A DNA stretch of 8,231 nt from Candidatus Avacholeplasma faecigallinarum (GTDB taxonomy: Bacteria; Bacillota_I; Bacilli_A; Acholeplasmatales; Anaeroplasmataceae): assembly GCA_018715825.1 (NCBI GenBank), contig DVKU01000161.1:1-8231 (forward strand), written 5' to 3'. This document shows positions 6,030 to 8,231 of this stretch, one piece after another. Under the pieces are notes generated by a model that was not told where the DNA came from, did no database searches, and worked only from the letters and a program-made list of their open reading frames with translations. Position 1 is the first letter of the stretch. Every line of letters starts with the position of its first letter. The position numbers were made by a program, and so were the translations under genes.

Positions 6030-6938
6030 CTATTCTACCTTTCCTATTATATCTTCTAAATTTGTGATATTGTACTCTTGCATAGCCTTAGGTAAATCAT
6101 TAATTATTTTTTGACAAGCGTAAGGATCAACTAAATTTGCAGAACCTATCATTACTAGTGATGCTCCTGCATATAGCATCTCTAATACATCATAAGCATT
6201 AGTGATACCACCCATACCAATAATAGGTATTTTAACGGCATGAGAAACCTCATAAACCATCCTAAGAGCGACAGGGTAAATTCCTGGACCACTGTAACCA
6301 CCTTTTTTAATAGAAATTATAGGCTTAGCTGTTTTTAAATTGATACGCATACCTACCATAGTATTAATAAGGCTAATAGCATCAGCCCCGGCCTTTTCAA
6401 CTGCTAAAGCCATTTGCACAATATCTGTAACATTAGGAGATAGTTTAACTATAATTGGTTTAGTAGATACCTTTTTAACCTCGCTAACTAAATTAAAGGC
6501 AACCTCAGGATCAACTCCAAAGGCCATTCCTCCACCTGAAACATTAGGGCAAGAAATATTTAACTCTATCGCAAAAACCTTACTACAATCATTAAATTTT
6601 TTCACAGTTTCCACATAATCAGATACACTATGACCACCAACATTGGCTATAATCTGATCCTTATATACCTCATCAAGTTTTACAAGCTCCTCGCTGATGA
6701 CTTTATCAACACCAGGATTTTGTAAGCCAATGGCATTTATTAAACCAGCAGGACATTCAGCAATTCTAGGTAATGGATTACCATAGCGAGGCTTTAAGGT
6801 TGTTCCTTTAATGGAAATGCTTCCTAATATATTAATATCATATAGCTCACTAAATTCATAGCCAAAGCCAAATGTTCCTGAAGCAGGTATAATTGGATTT
6901 TTAAATTCTTTTCCTAAAAAATTAATTTTAGTATTCAT
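6030..6938 (-). CDS. pyrD: Dihydroorotate dehydrogenase, class 1B catalytic subunit
   Basis: Oxidises dihydroorotate to orotate on FMN; electrons pass to the PyrK subunit and on to NAD+. The 302 residues form one TIM barrel with no N-terminal membrane segment, which excludes class 2. PASGTFGFG at 18-26, KGTT with Lys44, NAIGLQNPG at 68-76, ELNISCPN at 125-132 with the catalytic base Cys130, KLSPN at 165-169 with Lys165, NTMVGM at 192-197, GGYSGPGI at 213-220 and GMGGI at 241-245 are all class 1 landmarks. The cysteine base and the adjacent pyrK make class 1B the call. Its ATG shares one base with the pyrK stop (TAATG), with a strong GAGGTGAT Shine-Dalgarno (6952-6945) 6 nt upstream, so the two subunits are probably made in coupled fashion. 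Confidence 0.97.
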   Translation of the reverse strand: MNTKINFLGKEFKNPIIPASGTFGFGYEFSELYDINILGSISIKGTTLKPRYGNPLPRIAECPAGLINAIGLQNPGVDKVISEELVKLDEVYKDQIIANVGGHSVSDYVETVKKFNDCSKVFAIELNISCPNVSGGGMAFGVDPEVAFNLVSEVKKVSTKPIIVKLSPNVTDIVQMALAVEKAGADAISLINTMVGMRINLKTAKPIISIKKGGYSGPGIYPVALRMVYEVSHAVKIPIIGMGGITNAYDVLEMLYAGASLVMIGSANLVDPYACQKIINDLPKAMQEYNITNLEDIIGKVE

Positions 6939-7666
6939 TAAAAAATCACCTCACTAGCTTCAAATACTGGTCCTTCCTTACAAACTCTTTTTGGTCCATT
7001 AGTTGTTTCAATAGAACAACCCATACAGGCTCCAAAGCCACAGCCCATTCTAGCTTCTAGTGAAACACAGCCATTAGAAAATGCTTTGGATAAAAATTTA
7101 AGCATTATTTGTGGACCACAAGCATAATAGTAGTCATAATCGATATTATTATCCTTTAAAAAGTCAACTGGATTACCTTGATAGCCTTGTGAACCATCAT
7201 CAGTACATACATAAACATCACACAATTGGGTCAATACTTCTAGTAAAACTAAATCATCTTTACTTTGAGCACCATACACTAATTTAGGTTTTATGCCATA
7301 TTCGTTAAATAGTTTTGCTAAAGCAATCATAGGTGCAATTCCAATTCCACCAGCTATTAATAATGGTTTTTGGGCTTTTTTGATATCAAAGCCATTACCT
7401 AGACCTACTAAAACATCAAGTTCCATACCACATTTAAATTGTGATAAATCTTTAGTACCATGACCTAAAACCTTATATAAAATATCTACATAATCATATG
7501 AGAAATCACAAACGCTTATAGGTCTTCTCAAATAATAGCCAGGAACAGTTATATTAATAAATTCTCCTGGGTTAGAAATTTCACTACAATCACCTGATAG
7601 CCTCATTAAAAAGACATCCTTGCCTACCTTTGTATTGGCAACAATTTTTAATTTGACATTTTTCAT
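6938..7666 (-). CDS. pyrK: Dihydroorotate dehydrogenase electron-transfer subunit
   Basis: Carries electrons from the FMN of PyrD through a [2Fe-2S] cluster and FAD to NAD+, in a PyrD2-PyrK2 complex. The 242 residues hold a ferredoxin-reductase-like FAD domain (RRPISVCD at 47-54), an NAD-binding domain (GGIGIAP at 106-112 and ACGP at 182-185), and a C-terminal cluster motif C209-x4-C214-x2-C217-x11-C229 ending in RVCKEGPVF. All four cluster cysteines are present. It begins 4 nt after the carB stop; its Shine-Dalgarno AAGGAG (7679-7674) lies in the last codons of carB. It ends overlapping pyrD by one base. Confidence 0.96.
   Translation of the reverse strand: MKNVKLKIVANTKVGKDVFLMRLSGDCSEISNPGEFINITVPGYYLRRPISVCDFSYDYVDILYKVLGHGTKDLSQFKCGMELDVLVGLGNGFDIKKAQKPLLIAGGIGIAPMIALAKLFNEYGIKPKLVYGAQSKDDLVLLEVLTQLCDVYVCTDDGSQGYQGNPVDFLKDNNIDYDYYYACGPQIMLKFLSKAFSNGCVSLEARMGCGFGACMGCSIETTNGPKRVCKEGPVFEASEVIF
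6945..6952 (-). promoter_or_regulatory. Strong ribosome binding site for pyrD inside the end of pyrK
   Basis: GAGGTGAT on the minus strand lies 6 nt before the pyrD ATG and within the last codons of pyrK. It is the longest match to the anti-Shine-Dalgarno in the window, and with the TAATG junction it supports efficient reinitiation between the two subunits of one complex. Confidence 0.7.
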
Positions 7667-7670
7667 AAAG

Positions 7671-8231
7671 CTACTCCTTATCGATAACAGAAATACCCAT
7701 TGTAATTTCTTCTAATACATCTAGTAATACCTTTACTGTATCTAAGCATGTGAATACCGCAACATTATTGTCAATGGCAGCTCTACGAATTATTCTACCA
7801 TCATTATTACTATCAACACCCTCACTAGATGTGTTTAACACATAAGTAACATAACCTTTTTTAATTGAATCAAGAATTTCCTCACTTCCCTGTGATAATT
7901 TCTTCTTAACTCTTGTTTTAATGCCATGTTTCTTTAAAAATAAGGCTGTACCTGATGTAGCTTCAATATTAAAGCCTAAATTATAGAAACGACGAATTAA
8001 AGGTAAAGCTTGCTCCTTATCTTGATCACCAATTGTTGCTAAAATTGTTCCGTAATTAGCAACCCTTACACCAGAAGCCTTTAAAGATTTATAAAGAGCT
8101 CTATTTAAAGAATAATCATAGCCAATTGCCTCACCTGTTGATTTCATTTCTGGTGATAATACTACATCTAAGCCTGTAATTTTGGTAAATGAGAAGGTAG
8201 GAGACTTTACATACCATCTCTTCCTATTTTT
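7671..8231 (-). CDS. carB: Carbamoyl-phosphate synthase large subunit, C-terminal part (5' end beyond window)
   Basis: Makes carbamoyl phosphate from bicarbonate, glutamine-derived ammonia and two ATP together with the small subunit CarA. Only the last 186 codons are here; the frame stays open to the right edge, so the Met at 8147 is internal. The segment KITGLDVVLSPEMKSTGE (about 8195-8133) is the conserved end of the second ATP-grasp half. From about 8055 to 7680 lies the regulatory MGS-like domain: YGTILATIGD, the GFNIEATSGTA segment, LNTSSEG, and DGRIIRRAAI. In the family this domain binds allosteric effectors such as UMP. Its place directly before pyrK suggests it is the pyrimidine-operon copy. 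The stop is TAG at 7673-7671. Confidence 0.96.
   Translation of the reverse strand, partial: KNRKRWYVKSPTFSFTKITGLDVVLSPEMKSTGEAIGYDYSLNRALYKSLKASGVRVANYGTILATIGDQDKEQALPLIRRFYNLGFNIEATSGTALFLKKHGIKTRVKKKLSQGSEEILDSIKKGYVTYVLNTSSEGVDSNNDGRIIRRAAIDNNVAVFTCLDTVKVLLDVLEEITMGISVIDKE

Noticed and set aside
6340..6618. A 92-codon plus-strand open frame
   Set aside because: It lies wholly antisense to the well-supported pyrD gene, has no recognisable domain, and is the kind of shadow frame expected opposite a conserved gene.
8145..8147. ATG at 8147 as the start of a small stand-alone MGS-domain protein
   Set aside because: The frame is open upstream to the window edge and encodes conserved CarB sequence just before this Met, so the gene is simply cut by the window.
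1..8231. Mobile element, defence system, CRISPR array or RNA gene
   Set aside because: No transposase, integrase, direct-repeat array, tRNA cloverleaf or rRNA-like segment was seen, and all intergenic gaps are short (under about 140 bp) and explained by promoters and terminators.

Overview
The window is AT-rich bacterial DNA (roughly 30-33% G+C by eye), densely packed with housekeeping genes that read through with the standard bacterial code (Trp is TGG, and no in-frame TGA). Gene content and order point to a low-G+C Firmicute or relative (Bacilli, Erysipelotrichia or an uncultured relative of the Mollicutes). The order carB-pyrK-pyrD-pyrF-pyrE is that of the 3' half of the Bacillus-type pyr operon, with an NAD-linked class 1B dihydroorotate dehydrogenase. 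The genus cannot be fixed from this sequence.

Layout from left to right: (1) 1-818, minus: RluA-family rRNA/tRNA pseudouridine synthase, whose C-terminal end lies beyond the left edge. (2) 819-910: divergent intergenic region with an extended -10 promoter on each strand and overlapping TATAAT boxes on the two strands. (3) 911-2158, plus: stand-alone GltD/PreT-like iron-sulfur flavoprotein oxidoreductase. (4) 2164-2204: bidirectional terminator between convergent genes. (5) 2204-2728, minus: GNAT acetyltransferase, overlapping by 11 bp the end of (6) dxs, 2718-4562, minus, the first enzyme of the MEP isoprenoid pathway. (7) 4563-4696: dxs promoter region plus the terminator of the pyr operon. 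(8) 4697-8231, minus: the end of a pyrimidine biosynthesis operon, transcribed carB (partial), pyrK, pyrD, pyrF, pyrE.

The pyr genes form one biochemical line. CarB makes carbamoyl phosphate, PyrD with its electron-transfer partner PyrK oxidises dihydroorotate to orotate, PyrE adds PRPP to give OMP, and PyrF decarboxylates OMP to UMP. Gene junctions there are -1 to 4 nt, and ribosome binding sites lie at or inside the end of the preceding gene, so the genes are very probably cotranscribed and translationally coupled. Dxs plus the acetyltransferase form a separate two-gene unit.

I found no mobile element, CRISPR array, RNA gene or clearly new system. The points worth a second look are small: the divergent promoter with an almost leaderless pseudouridine synthase mRNA, the orphan GltD-like enzyme, and atypical residues in Dxs, PyrE and RluA motifs.
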